Part shown: in pieces, positions 1-5,919 of the stretch
How positions within the stretch are numbered: position 1 is the stretch's first letter
Layout of the letters: every line of letters begins with the position of its first letter
NCBI GenBank assembly: GCA_017538465.1
Contig: JAFYIW010000326.1
Location: 1-8,527 of the forward strand
DNA from: Victivallales bacterium
Lineage (GTDB): Bacteria; Verrucomicrobiota; Lentisphaeria; Oligosphaerales; Oligosphaeraceae
Length of the DNA stretch: 8,527 nt
Direction of reading: 5' to 3'
Position numbers and translations under genes: made by a program
The notes under the pieces: model-generated
Told to the model about the DNA's origin: nothing
The model's input: only the letters and a program-made list of their open reading frames with translations
Database searches by the model: none

Positions 1-470
1 CCATCCGGGACGCCTGCGAGGAACGTCACCGCACCGTGCTCTACCGGCGTTGCATGATGCGTCTGGCGACGGTAGTGGCGCGGTATTTCGAGGACACCGC
101 GCTGGTCACCGGCGACAACCTCGGACAGGTGGCCAGCCAGACGCTGGCGAATCTGGATGTCATCAGTCAAGCAACCCCGATGCTCGTCCTGCGCCCACTG
201 TTGATTTTTGACAAGCTGGACATCATGGGAATCGCCGAGCGCATCGGCACCTTCGGGCTCTCGCTGGAGAAGGTTCCGGACTCCTGCACCGTCTTTGCGC
301 CGCAGAATCCCGCCACCAACGCGCATTTGGACGCAGTGCTGGCCGACGAGGCGAAGTTGAATCTTCCGGAACTTCTACGTGAATGTCTCCGAAATACGGT
401 CATCATGAACGCGGTGAATTACAACGAGCATCCCTTTGTGGAATTGCTGGAGCAGGAACTTCCGCTGTGA
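1..470 (+). CDS. thiI: tRNA 4-thiouridine sulfurtransferase ThiI, C-terminal part (5' end outside window)
   Basis: ThiI adenylates U8 of tRNA and transfers sulfur to make 4-thiouridine. In many bacteria it also supplies sulfur for the thiamine thiazole. Only the end of the adenylyltransferase (PP-loop) domain is present, and the reading frame is open from base 3. Family landmarks are the LYRR segment, the ALVTGDNLGQVASQTL block, the VLRPL...DK segment, and the DSCTVFAPQNP block. That last block carries the cysteine which aligns, from family knowledge, with the conserved Cys344 of the E. coli enzyme. The protein stops about 50 residues after this block, so there is no C-terminal rhodanese domain. 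It is therefore the short form known from Bacillus and archaea, which needs an external sulfur carrier. The stop codon (468-470) overlaps the rlmN start as TGATG, suggesting translational coupling. The PP-loop itself lies upstream of the window and cannot be checked. Confidence 0.93.
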   Translation, partial: IRDACEERHRTVLYRRCMMRLATVVARYFEDTALVTGDNLGQVASQTLANLDVISQATPMLVLRPLLIFDKLDIMGIAERIGTFGLSLEKVPDSCTVFAPQNPATNAHLDAVLADEAKLNLPELLRECLRNTVIMNAVNYNEHPFVELLEQELPL

Positions 471-1489
471 TGAAAAGTCTCAAGGACATCCCCAACGAAG
501 AACTGTTCTCGCTCCTGAAAAGCTGGGGGCAGCCTGCCTTTCGTGTCAAACAGTTGCGAACGTGGCTCTACGGACCACGCTTCGCCGCCACCTACGACGA
601 GATGACGAATCTCCCCGCCACCCTGCGGGAGAAACTCGCCGAGACGGTCGCGCCATTTGCGCTGAAGGTCGTGCAAAGGCTTGAGGACCCCAACGACGGC
701 ACGGTCAAGTGGCTCTCCGAACTCTTGGATGGCAATACCATCGAGACCGTGCTCATCCGCGTGCCCCATCGAACCACGGTCTGCGTCTCCACCCAGGTGG
801 GTTGCGCGGTGAGATGTGTCTTCTGTGCCAGCGGACGCTACGGGCTGGTGCGTGACCTCACCAAGGCCGAAATCATCGACCAGGTGATGCTGGCCTGTCG
901 GGAACTGGGCAGGCGGGTGGACAATGTGGTCGTGATGGGCATGGGCGAACCCCTGATGAATCTGGACGCTCTGGTGTCGGCCCTGGACGAACTGGGCAGT
1001 CCTGAGACCATTGACTTGGGCAATCGCCATGTGACCATCTCCACCAGTGGCATCGTGCCAGGCATCCGTGCTTTGGCGGAATTGCGCCGTCCTTGGAATC
1101 TTGCCCTCTCGCTCCATGCGGTCAATGACGAGGAGCGTGCCCGCATCATTCCCACCGAGCACCGCTACCCCCTGGAGGAGATCTTCGCCGCATGTGAATA
1201 CCATCGTGAACTCACCAATCGGATGCTTACGCTGGAATATGCGTTGATTGATGGTCGCAATGACTCCCGTTCCACGCTGGAGCGCCTCGCGGCCATTGCG
1301 CGTCGTCTTCATGCGAAGGTCAATCTGATTCCCTGCAATTCGAATGCGAGCAACTGCAAGTCTCCGAGCTTGCGACGTTGCCATGAGGCGTTGGCCTTCT
1401 TGGAACAGTCTGGCGTTCAGGCAACTTTGCGCATCAGCCACGGACAGGGCATCTTGGCGGCCTGCGGACAATTGAAGTTTAAAATTTAA
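470..1489 (+). CDS. rlmN: Dual-specificity 23S rRNA (A2503-C2)/tRNA (A37-C2) methyltransferase RlmN
   Basis: This is a radical-SAM enzyme that methylates C2 of A2503 in 23S rRNA and, in many bacteria, C2 of A37 in some tRNAs. The 339-residue product is slightly shorter than the E. coli protein. The [4Fe-4S] ligands form the CxxxCxxC motif at C112, C116 and C119. C105, seven residues before the motif, aligns with the accessory Cys118 of E. coli, and C332 in AACGQL is the cysteine that carries the methyl group in the family mechanism. The SAM-contacting GEP lies at about 159-161 in MGMGEPL. The N-terminal helical domain (about 1-90) matches the RlmN RNA-binding region (FRVKQLRTWLY). I chose the ATG at 470, which overlaps the thiI stop, because the family N-terminus begins there; upstream in-frame codons lie inside thiI. 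AGGA at 454-457 is a weak, distant Shine-Dalgarno candidate. The last residues (KFKI) and the stop are encoded by a 7-bp tandem array. An unusual point is that the usual acidic D-I-D before AACGQL reads G-I-L. Cfr is a less likely alternative because the AACGQL ending and housekeeping context fit RlmN. Confidence 0.96.
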   Translation: MKSLKDIPNEELFSLLKSWGQPAFRVKQLRTWLYGPRFAATYDEMTNLPATLREKLAETVAPFALKVVQRLEDPNDGTVKWLSELLDGNTIETVLIRVPHRTTVCVSTQVGCAVRCVFCASGRYGLVRDLTKAEIIDQVMLACRELGRRVDNVVVMGMGEPLMNLDALVSALDELGSPETIDLGNRHVTISTSGIVPGIRALAELRRPWNLALSLHAVNDEERARIIPTEHRYPLEEIFAACEYHRELTNRMLTLEYALIDGRNDSRSTLERLAAIARRLHAKVNLIPCNSNASNCKSPSLRRCHEALAFLEQSGVQATLRISHGQGILAACGQLKFKI

Positions 1490-1513
1490 AATCTAAAATC
1501 TAAAATCTAAAGT
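1479..1513 (+). repeat. Heptanucleotide tandem array (five units of TTAAAAT/CTAAAAT)
   Basis: Five consecutive 7-bp units are visible: TTAAAAT twice (1479-1492), CTAAAAT twice (1493-1506) and CTAAAGT once (1507-1513). The first two units encode the last residues and stop codon (1487-1489) of RlmN, and the rest form the 5' leader of the cyclophilin gene. The TAAAAT cores resemble a -10 box (5 of 6 bases of TATAAT). TTGAAG at 1473-1478 could act as a poor -35 with 15-nt spacing to the TAAAAT at 1494-1499, but this promoter reading is speculative. Short tandem heptamers between genes are known in other phyla, for example the STRR repeats of cyanobacteria. No function is assigned here. Confidence 0.85.
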
Positions 1514-1527
1514 TCTACTTAACTCAC

Positions 1528-1533
1528 GGAGAG
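1528..1533 (+). promoter_or_regulatory. Strong Shine-Dalgarno (GGAGAG) of the cyclophilin gene
   Basis: GGAGAG lies 5 nt before the ATG at 1539 and is the only well-placed, purine-rich ribosome binding site in the window. It fixes the cyclophilin start at 1539, which is also where the signal peptide begins. The other genes start by overlap with the upstream gene or without a recognisable site. Confidence 0.75.
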
Positions 1534-1538
1534 AAAAC

Positions 1539-2195
1539 ATGAAATTGAGAATCTGCTTTGCGATGATGGCCTGCGTGCTGTTGGCGGTGTGCGCCGACGA
1601 GCCAGCTGTCGCCCCGAATGCCGAACCAGCGGTGTCGGAGGCTCCAAAGGAGCCGAACCCCGTGGTGCGTATCACCACCAGCGTCGGCGATATGCTGGTT
1701 GAACTCTATGAAGATGAATGCCCGAACACCGTCGCGAATTTCATTGAACTGGCGGAAAAGGAATTTTATGTCGGCATGAACTTTCATCGGGTGATTCCTG
1801 GTTTCATGGCGCAAGGCGGATGCCCGAACTCCAAATACGAAAACAACGAGATGGGCAGCCCTGGAACAGGAGGACCGGGGTATCGTTTCGATGATGAATT
1901 CAGCCCGAAGCTCAAACACACGGAGCGCGGCATCCTCTCCATGGCAAATTCTGGCCCCAAAACCAACGGCAGCCAATTCTTCATCACCTTTGCCCCGACC
2001 TCCTGGCTGGATGGACACCACACCGTCTTTGGAAAAGTGATTGAAGGTTTGGAAGTGCTGGATAAGATCGAGGCCGTCGGCACTCCTGAAGGCAATCCCA
2101 AAAAGACCATTGTCTTCAATGTCGAGGTGGTTTCCAAGCGTGACCACGAGTATCATGTGAAGAAACTGGGGAAAAAGCAACCAAGTGAAGAGTAA
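1539..2195 (+). CDS. Exported cyclophilin-type peptidyl-prolyl cis-trans isomerase
   Basis: The product is a 218-residue cyclophilin that catalyses cis-trans isomerisation of X-Pro bonds during protein folding outside the cytoplasm. Residues 1-19 form a signal peptide (MKLR, hydrophobic core, AVCA then DE). The cysteine at 18 follows LAV, a poor lipobox because valine sits at -1, so cleavage by signal peptidase I after Ala19 seems likelier than lipidation. A Pro/Ala/Glu-rich linker (about 20-40) precedes the catalytic domain (about 41-200). Active-site landmarks are FHR with Arg84, F89 and Q92 in GFMAQGG, MANSGP (135-140), GSQFFI (144-149), and WLDGHHTVFGKV with W156 and H161, matching Arg55, Trp121 and His126 of human cyclophilin A by family alignment. 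The domain looks catalytically intact. A short Lys-rich tail follows. Its end overlaps the next gene by 11 nt, suggesting a shared transcript and coupling. Assignment to a particular ortholog group such as PpiA is not secure, so no symbol is given. Confidence 0.93.
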   Translation: MKLRICFAMMACVLLAVCADEPAVAPNAEPAVSEAPKEPNPVVRITTSVGDMLVELYEDECPNTVANFIELAEKEFYVGMNFHRVIPGFMAQGGCPNSKYENNEMGSPGTGGPGYRFDDEFSPKLKHTERGILSMANSGPKTNGSQFFITFAPTSWLDGHHTVFGKVIEGLEVLDKIEAVGTPEGNPKKTIVFNVEVVSKRDHEYHVKKLGKKQPSEE

Positions 2196-4440
2196 ACTGC
2201 TCAATCTGCTGTTGCTTTCCCTGCTGATTCTGTGGGGTTGCCATAGCGTGCCTGCTCCGCCTGGCTTTGTCAGTGGCGAAGTGGGCACGGCGGGCCGTAT
2301 TGACTTTCCTTCGGAATTGTCAACAGCCGCGCAGTATGCGTTGCTGGTCTGCTATATCGACCAGGAGGGCGAAGACGCCGCGCGATGGGCGGCCGCGACG
2401 TTGGCGGTGGCGAAAAACGCCCGCCAGCGTCTGTTGGAGGAATTGCGAGTGGCGCAGGCGAAGCCGTTGCGCGAAAAGTATTCCGAAGTCTTTGACATTG
2501 ATGGGGCAGGCCGTGTGGTCTGGAAGGAAAATGCCTTGGCCGGTCGGACGGACTGGGACGCGCTGGACACGATGTTTGCGGAAGTCGAGGAATTCCTGAC
2601 TTCCAAACGCGCGGTGGTCGTCCCAACGGCCGAAATTGAGGCGTATTTGCAGAAACGCAATGACGCCTCGCAATTGAAACGATTCCGTTCGTGGTTCAAG
2701 GCGGGACACGATGCCTTGGCGTTGCAGTCGGATGACACGGCGGGACAGCTTTCCTTCATGCAGAGTCTTCACGATTCGGTGCGTGCCAAACGCGCTTTGC
2801 TGGAAGCCGAGGCGACCGCCACGACATATATGCAATCCGGGCAGGGACTGGCGGCGATGGAGTTGCTGGAGTCATCGCTGACGACGCTGGTGGCGGATGC
2901 CACACCAGAGGTGCTTGGCGACTACACGACTCGTCCACGGATAGAGGCGATGCGCCGGCAGGCCCCGCAGCTGATCGTGGCCCGTGAACTTCAGGCGGTG
3001 AGCGAATTGCCATTGACGGAGTGGCAAGATGGCGAGGAGAGAATTTCCAAAGACTTGCTCGCCTGGCGCAAGGACTCCCGCTTTGCGGAGGCGTTGGGGC
3101 AGAATGCCGAGGTGATCCATACGCAGGTGGAAATCTTCCGACAGCAGCGGCTGCAGAGTGTCACTTCGTATATACGCGGGGTGCTTGCCGCTGGCAACGT
3201 GTTGTGCTATTGGGATGCGTGGGAGGACTTGGACAGATTTCGTAAGCAGCTGTTTTTTACGCCTTGCTACGATGACACGTTGTATTGTTATTTTGATGAA
3301 ATCACCAAGGATCTGGGGCGGAGTCTCTCGATGGAAATCATCGATTTGCATACCCGTGTGTTGTCCGAAGCAGGACAATTCATGCTGGCTATGCAACAGC
3401 GCGCGGACGAAATTGAAAACCGGTTCGGCCTGGTGGTGGCGGTGGATTTGCTTCTGCAAGAATTGCCAGTTATCGCCGCAAAAGAACAAACGGTGATTTC
3501 TCAGGAGGATTTGGCGCTTTCCCGCCAGCGTGCCGCACATGCCCGCGAGATGCTGCTGAAGCAAAAATACTGCAAGACCGTGGGAGTCCGGCAGTTCTCT
3601 TCCGAATTGCCAGGAGTCGGGTTGGCGTGGCAACGTGACATCGAGCGGCGGCTGGATGAGTTCTTCAAGGCCTCGCCGCTGGGAGAGTTCCTCCAAATAC
3701 GGAGCGGTCTGCCGGAGGATGAGGAGCAGTCGCCGGAGATTGCCTTGGCGGATGGACTGCTGGCGGCCTATGAAAGTGCCTCCGAGCCAGAGCGCACAAC
3801 CACGCGAGTCTTCCGATGCGTCTCGGAACCCCGTCGTGAGATGATGGATGGACAGCGTGCGCAATATGTCCAGGAGCTTTACGACCAGGAGATTGTCATG
3901 CGGACCATTGAGCGCACGGCGCATGTGCGGCTTTCGCTGGCGATTCGGGTGGGACAGACGGAACGGCGAGTGGAGGTCAATGAGTTCCTCCGGCGGGAGT
4001 TTGTCGTGGAGGAGTCCCGTCCATTGCAGGCGGCTGGTCAGAATGTGGTGGATGATTTGGCGCAGGCGTTGCCAGTGGCGGTGTTGCCAGAGTTGCGGGT
4101 TGACCGCGTCTGGAGTGACGGCGAAATGCTGGACGAGGCACGCCGACGCGTGCTGGACCAGGTCCTTCTCCAACTGCTGGATGCCCTGGCCAGTGAACTA
4201 GTGGAACAGGGAAACCATCTTGACGCTTGGGACGACGGGTATTCTCAGTCGTTAAGCCAAGTGGCGCAGATTCTGGATGAAATGGGCGAATTCGTAGCGC
4301 TACTGGAATTCTGGAATCCGCAAGACCTTCTGGAAGAGCTTCCGCCATTGCCGGAAAATCCTTCCGAGCCCCATGCCGCCATTTACCAACAGTTGGTGGA
4401 GCATCTCACGGATTTGCAACGATGGTTGAACCGTCAATAA
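2185..4440 (+). CDS. Large putative lipoprotein of unknown function (751 aa)
   Basis: I do not recognise this family. The GTG start at 2185 lies inside the cyclophilin gene (11-nt overlap). It gives a convincing lipoprotein signal peptide: MKSK, a leucine-rich core, then LWGC with Cys19 as the lipidation site (glycine at -1 is normal, tryptophan at -2 unusual). The protein should therefore be membrane-anchored, probably in the outer membrane, since residue +2 is His rather than Asp. A Pro/Gly-rich stretch (about 22-40) follows. The rest is predominantly helical and rich in Ala, Leu, Glu, Arg and Gln, with long amphipathic heptad-like runs (about 45-95, 165-235, 300-330, 395-460). Near the C-terminus a short segment looks beta-rich (about 578-610, HVRLSLAIRV and following), followed by helices (about 645-675) and an acidic, Pro-containing tail (about 710-735). 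I see no catalytic motif, TPR signature or transmembrane helix beyond the signal. GGGGA at 2168-2172 is a weak, distant ribosome-binding candidate. Coupling to an exported prolyl isomerase hints at joint envelope expression, which is inference only. Confidence 0.85.
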   Translation: MKSKLLNLLLLSLLILWGCHSVPAPPGFVSGEVGTAGRIDFPSELSTAAQYALLVCYIDQEGEDAARWAAATLAVAKNARQRLLEELRVAQAKPLREKYSEVFDIDGAGRVVWKENALAGRTDWDALDTMFAEVEEFLTSKRAVVVPTAEIEAYLQKRNDASQLKRFRSWFKAGHDALALQSDDTAGQLSFMQSLHDSVRAKRALLEAEATATTYMQSGQGLAAMELLESSLTTLVADATPEVLGDYTTRPRIEAMRRQAPQLIVARELQAVSELPLTEWQDGEERISKDLLAWRKDSRFAEALGQNAEVIHTQVEIFRQQRLQSVTSYIRGVLAAGNVLCYWDAWEDLDRFRKQLFFTPCYDDTLYCYFDEITKDLGRSLSMEIIDLHTRVLSEAGQFMLAMQQRADEIENRFGLVVAVDLLLQELPVIAAKEQTVISQEDLALSRQRAAHAREMLLKQKYCKTVGVRQFSSELPGVGLAWQRDIERRLDEFFKASPLGEFLQIRSGLPEDEEQSPEIALADGLLAAYESASEPERTTTRVFRCVSEPRREMMDGQRAQYVQELYDQEIVMRTIERTAHVRLSLAIRVGQTERRVEVNEFLRREFVVEESRPLQAAGQNVVDDLAQALPVAVLPELRVDRVWSDGEMLDEARRRVLDQVLLQLLDALASELVEQGNHLDAWDDGYSQSLSQVAQILDEMGEFVALLEFWNPQDLLEELPPLPENPSEPHAAIYQQLVEHLTDLQRWLNRQ

Positions 4441-4452
4441 CCGCATAATGCA

Positions 4453-4478
4453 GTGGCCGTGCGAGGACGCACGGCTGC
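4453..4478 (+). other. GC-rich hairpin downstream of the lipoprotein gene; possible terminator or palindromic repeat
   Basis: GCCGTGCG (4456-4463) pairs perfectly with CGCACGGC (4468-4475) around an AGGA tetraloop. Two G-T wobbles and one G-C pair extend the stem to 4453 and 4478. It lies 12 nt after the lipoprotein stop, a natural place for transcription termination. No continuous T-run follows (CTTTACC and CCTTTTC come 6 to 20 nt later), so it is not a canonical intrinsic terminator. It could instead be a REP-like palindromic unit or an mRNA 3' stabiliser. Confidence 0.5.
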
Positions 4479-4515
4479 CAAACCTTTACCACTTCTGGCC
4501 TTTTCTGGCGGCCCC

Positions 4516-4606
4516 AGAGTCCAGAGACCAGACTGGCGGGCTTAGAGTCCAGAACTTTAACCTTTGCCCTTTAAACTTTAACCTCTTCTCACCTCTCACC
4601 TCTATA
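4516..4606 (+). repeat. Degenerate heptanucleotide-periodic tract between lipoprotein and DUF1015 genes
   Basis: The tract keeps a 7-nt register for 13 units up to the DUF1015 start. The first part uses an AGAGTCC-type unit (exact at 4516-4522 and 4544-4550, variants AGAGACC and AGACTGG between). The middle uses a CTTTAAC-type unit (exact at 4555-4561 and 4576-4582, variants CTTTGCC and CTTTAAA between). The end has CACCTCT twice (4590-4603). The 168-nt gap thus consists of the hairpin, about 37 nt of unassigned sequence (4479-4515, containing TTCTGGC at 4493 and 4503), and this tract. No promoter stands out. TATAAA at 4603-4608 is too close to the ATG to be its -10 box. Confidence 0.7.
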
Positions 4607-4608
4607 AA

Positions 4609-5811
4609 ATGGCTACTGTCTATCCATTTTGTGCGTGTCTGCCGAAGCCCGAGCTGGCCAGTCAAGTCGCTTCTTTGCCCTACGATGTCTATACCCGTGC
4701 GGAGGCCCGCGCCACGGCGGAGGGCAATCCGCTCTCCTTTTTGAGGGTGACGCTCTCTGACATCGAATTGCCAGACGAAGTCTCCTCTTACGATGCTACG
4801 GTCTATGAGCGTGCGGCGGCCAATTGGCAGAAGCTGCTAGGGACGGCCGTTCAGCCAGATGCCGCGCCGTCGTACTATGTCTATAGCCTGGTCATGGATG
4901 GACGGTGCCAGACGGGCATCGTCGGCTGCGTCTCCGTGGACGAATACAATGCGGGCATTGTGCGCAAGCATGAACGCACTCGCCAGGAGAAAGAGGACGA
5001 TCGCACACGCCACATCCTAACGACCAAAGCCCAGACTGGGCCAGTCTTCCTGGCATATCGCGATGTCGCGGCGTTGGACCACATTGTGGAACGTACCCGT
5101 GCCGAAGAGACGCCGATTTTTGATTTCACGGCCGCCGACGGCATCCGTCATACTGGCTGGCGCATCAATGCGAAGGATGCCGAGGAGGTGCGAAAGGCCT
5201 TCGAAGCGGTGCCGATTCTCTACATTGCCGACGGACATCACCGCGCCACCGCCGCCGCGCGTTCCTGCGAACAACTTCATGGCGCGGGAGAGTCCGGGCG
5301 AACCTTGGCGGTCATCTTCCCCTCCAGCCAGCTGAAGATTCTGGCCTACAACCGCGTGGTCAAAGATCTCAATGGCCTGACCAAGGAACAATTCTTGGCA
5401 GAGGTCGCGAAAGTGGGCGAGGTCACGGAAAACGCTCCGGCAGTGCCCCAGGCGGCAGGAGAGGTCTCGTTCTTCCTGGATGGAAAATGGTATGGATTGC
5501 GTTTCCGCGAACGCCATCAGGAGAATCCGATCGAGGCCCTGGATGTCAGCCTGTTGCAGAACCAGGTCCTGCAGCCAGTCCTGGGCATCGAGAATCCCCG
5601 CACTGACAAGCGCATCGACTTCGTCGGCGGGATCCGTGGAACTGCAGAACTTGAGCGCAGGGTGAATGCAGGGGAGGCAGTCGCCTTCTCGATGTATCCG
5701 ACCTCCCTGGAGCAATTGATGGATGTCGCGGACGCCAATGGCATCATGCCGCCCAAATCCACCTGGTTTGAACCTAAACTCCGCGACGGTCTTTTCACCC
5801 ATCAAATCTGA
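4609..5811 (+). CDS. DUF1015 family protein (COG4198-like, DGHHR motif)
   Basis: The 400-residue product matches DUF1015 along its whole length. Landmarks are the N-terminal KPELASQVASLPYDV block (13-27) and GNPLSFLRV (39-47), then KHERT (120-124), GPVFLAY (144-150), the signature YIADGHHRATAA (205-216), and the C-terminal MPPKSTWFEPKLRDGL (380-395). No signal peptide or membrane segment is present, so it should be cytoplasmic. The biochemical role is not settled from sequence. The DGHHR motif recalls the ParB/sulfiredoxin-like fold of free-serine kinases (SerK, SbnI), and a link of DUF1015 proteins to serine metabolism has been suggested. That is family-level inference, and no serine-pathway gene is adjacent here. 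The ATG at 4609 is chosen because the family N-terminus starts a few residues later. It has no Shine-Dalgarno sequence and is preceded by a pyrimidine-rich repeat (CACCTCT twice). A 108-nt gap with no clear signal separates it from lysA. Confidence 0.88.
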   Translation: MATVYPFCACLPKPELASQVASLPYDVYTRAEARATAEGNPLSFLRVTLSDIELPDEVSSYDATVYERAAANWQKLLGTAVQPDAAPSYYVYSLVMDGRCQTGIVGCVSVDEYNAGIVRKHERTRQEKEDDRTRHILTTKAQTGPVFLAYRDVAALDHIVERTRAEETPIFDFTAADGIRHTGWRINAKDAEEVRKAFEAVPILYIADGHHRATAAARSCEQLHGAGESGRTLAVIFPSSQLKILAYNRVVKDLNGLTKEQFLAEVAKVGEVTENAPAVPQAAGEVSFFLDGKWYGLRFRERHQENPIEALDVSLLQNQVLQPVLGIENPRTDKRIDFVGGIRGTAELERRVNAGEAVAFSMYPTSLEQLMDVADANGIMPPKSTWFEPKLRDGLFTHQI

Positions 5812-5919
5812 GAACCCCCGACTGTCATACCCGCGTAAAGGTTCGGCTGCGCACGCCCGAAAACAATGATTCCTCATCCTCCGGTTCTCGTCTGCGTGCG
5901 GGCGAGTTGATTTACTCCA

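Noticed and set aside
419..1471. Long minus-strand open frame (about 350 codons) opposite rlmN
   Set aside because: It lies wholly antisense to a clear RlmN with all catalytic cysteines, and its translation has no recognisable motif. It is a shadow of GC-biased codons.
2872..4173. Minus-strand open frame of about 433 codons opposite the lipoprotein gene
   Set aside because: The + frame has a lipoprotein signal and a continuous 751-codon reading frame. The antisense product is His/Gln/Arg-rich and low in motif content, typical of a shadow frame. The lipoprotein is itself unrecognised, so this rejection is slightly less certain than the others.
4441..4451. An 11-base match (CCGCATAATGC) shared with 8348-8358 inside hflX
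   Set aside because: Matches of this length are expected by chance several times in a window this size, and the flanks do not match.
4603..4608. TATAAA as a -10 box for a DUF1015 promoter
   Set aside because: It directly abuts the ATG at 4609, leaving no room for a start point at or before that codon, and no -35 sequence stands out in the repeat tract.
5850..5900. Inverted CGCACGC (5850-5856) and GCGTGCG (5894-5900) in the DUF1015-lysA gap
   Set aside because: It is only a 7-bp stem with a loop of about 37 nt and no following T-run, so it is probably chance in GC-rich sequence.
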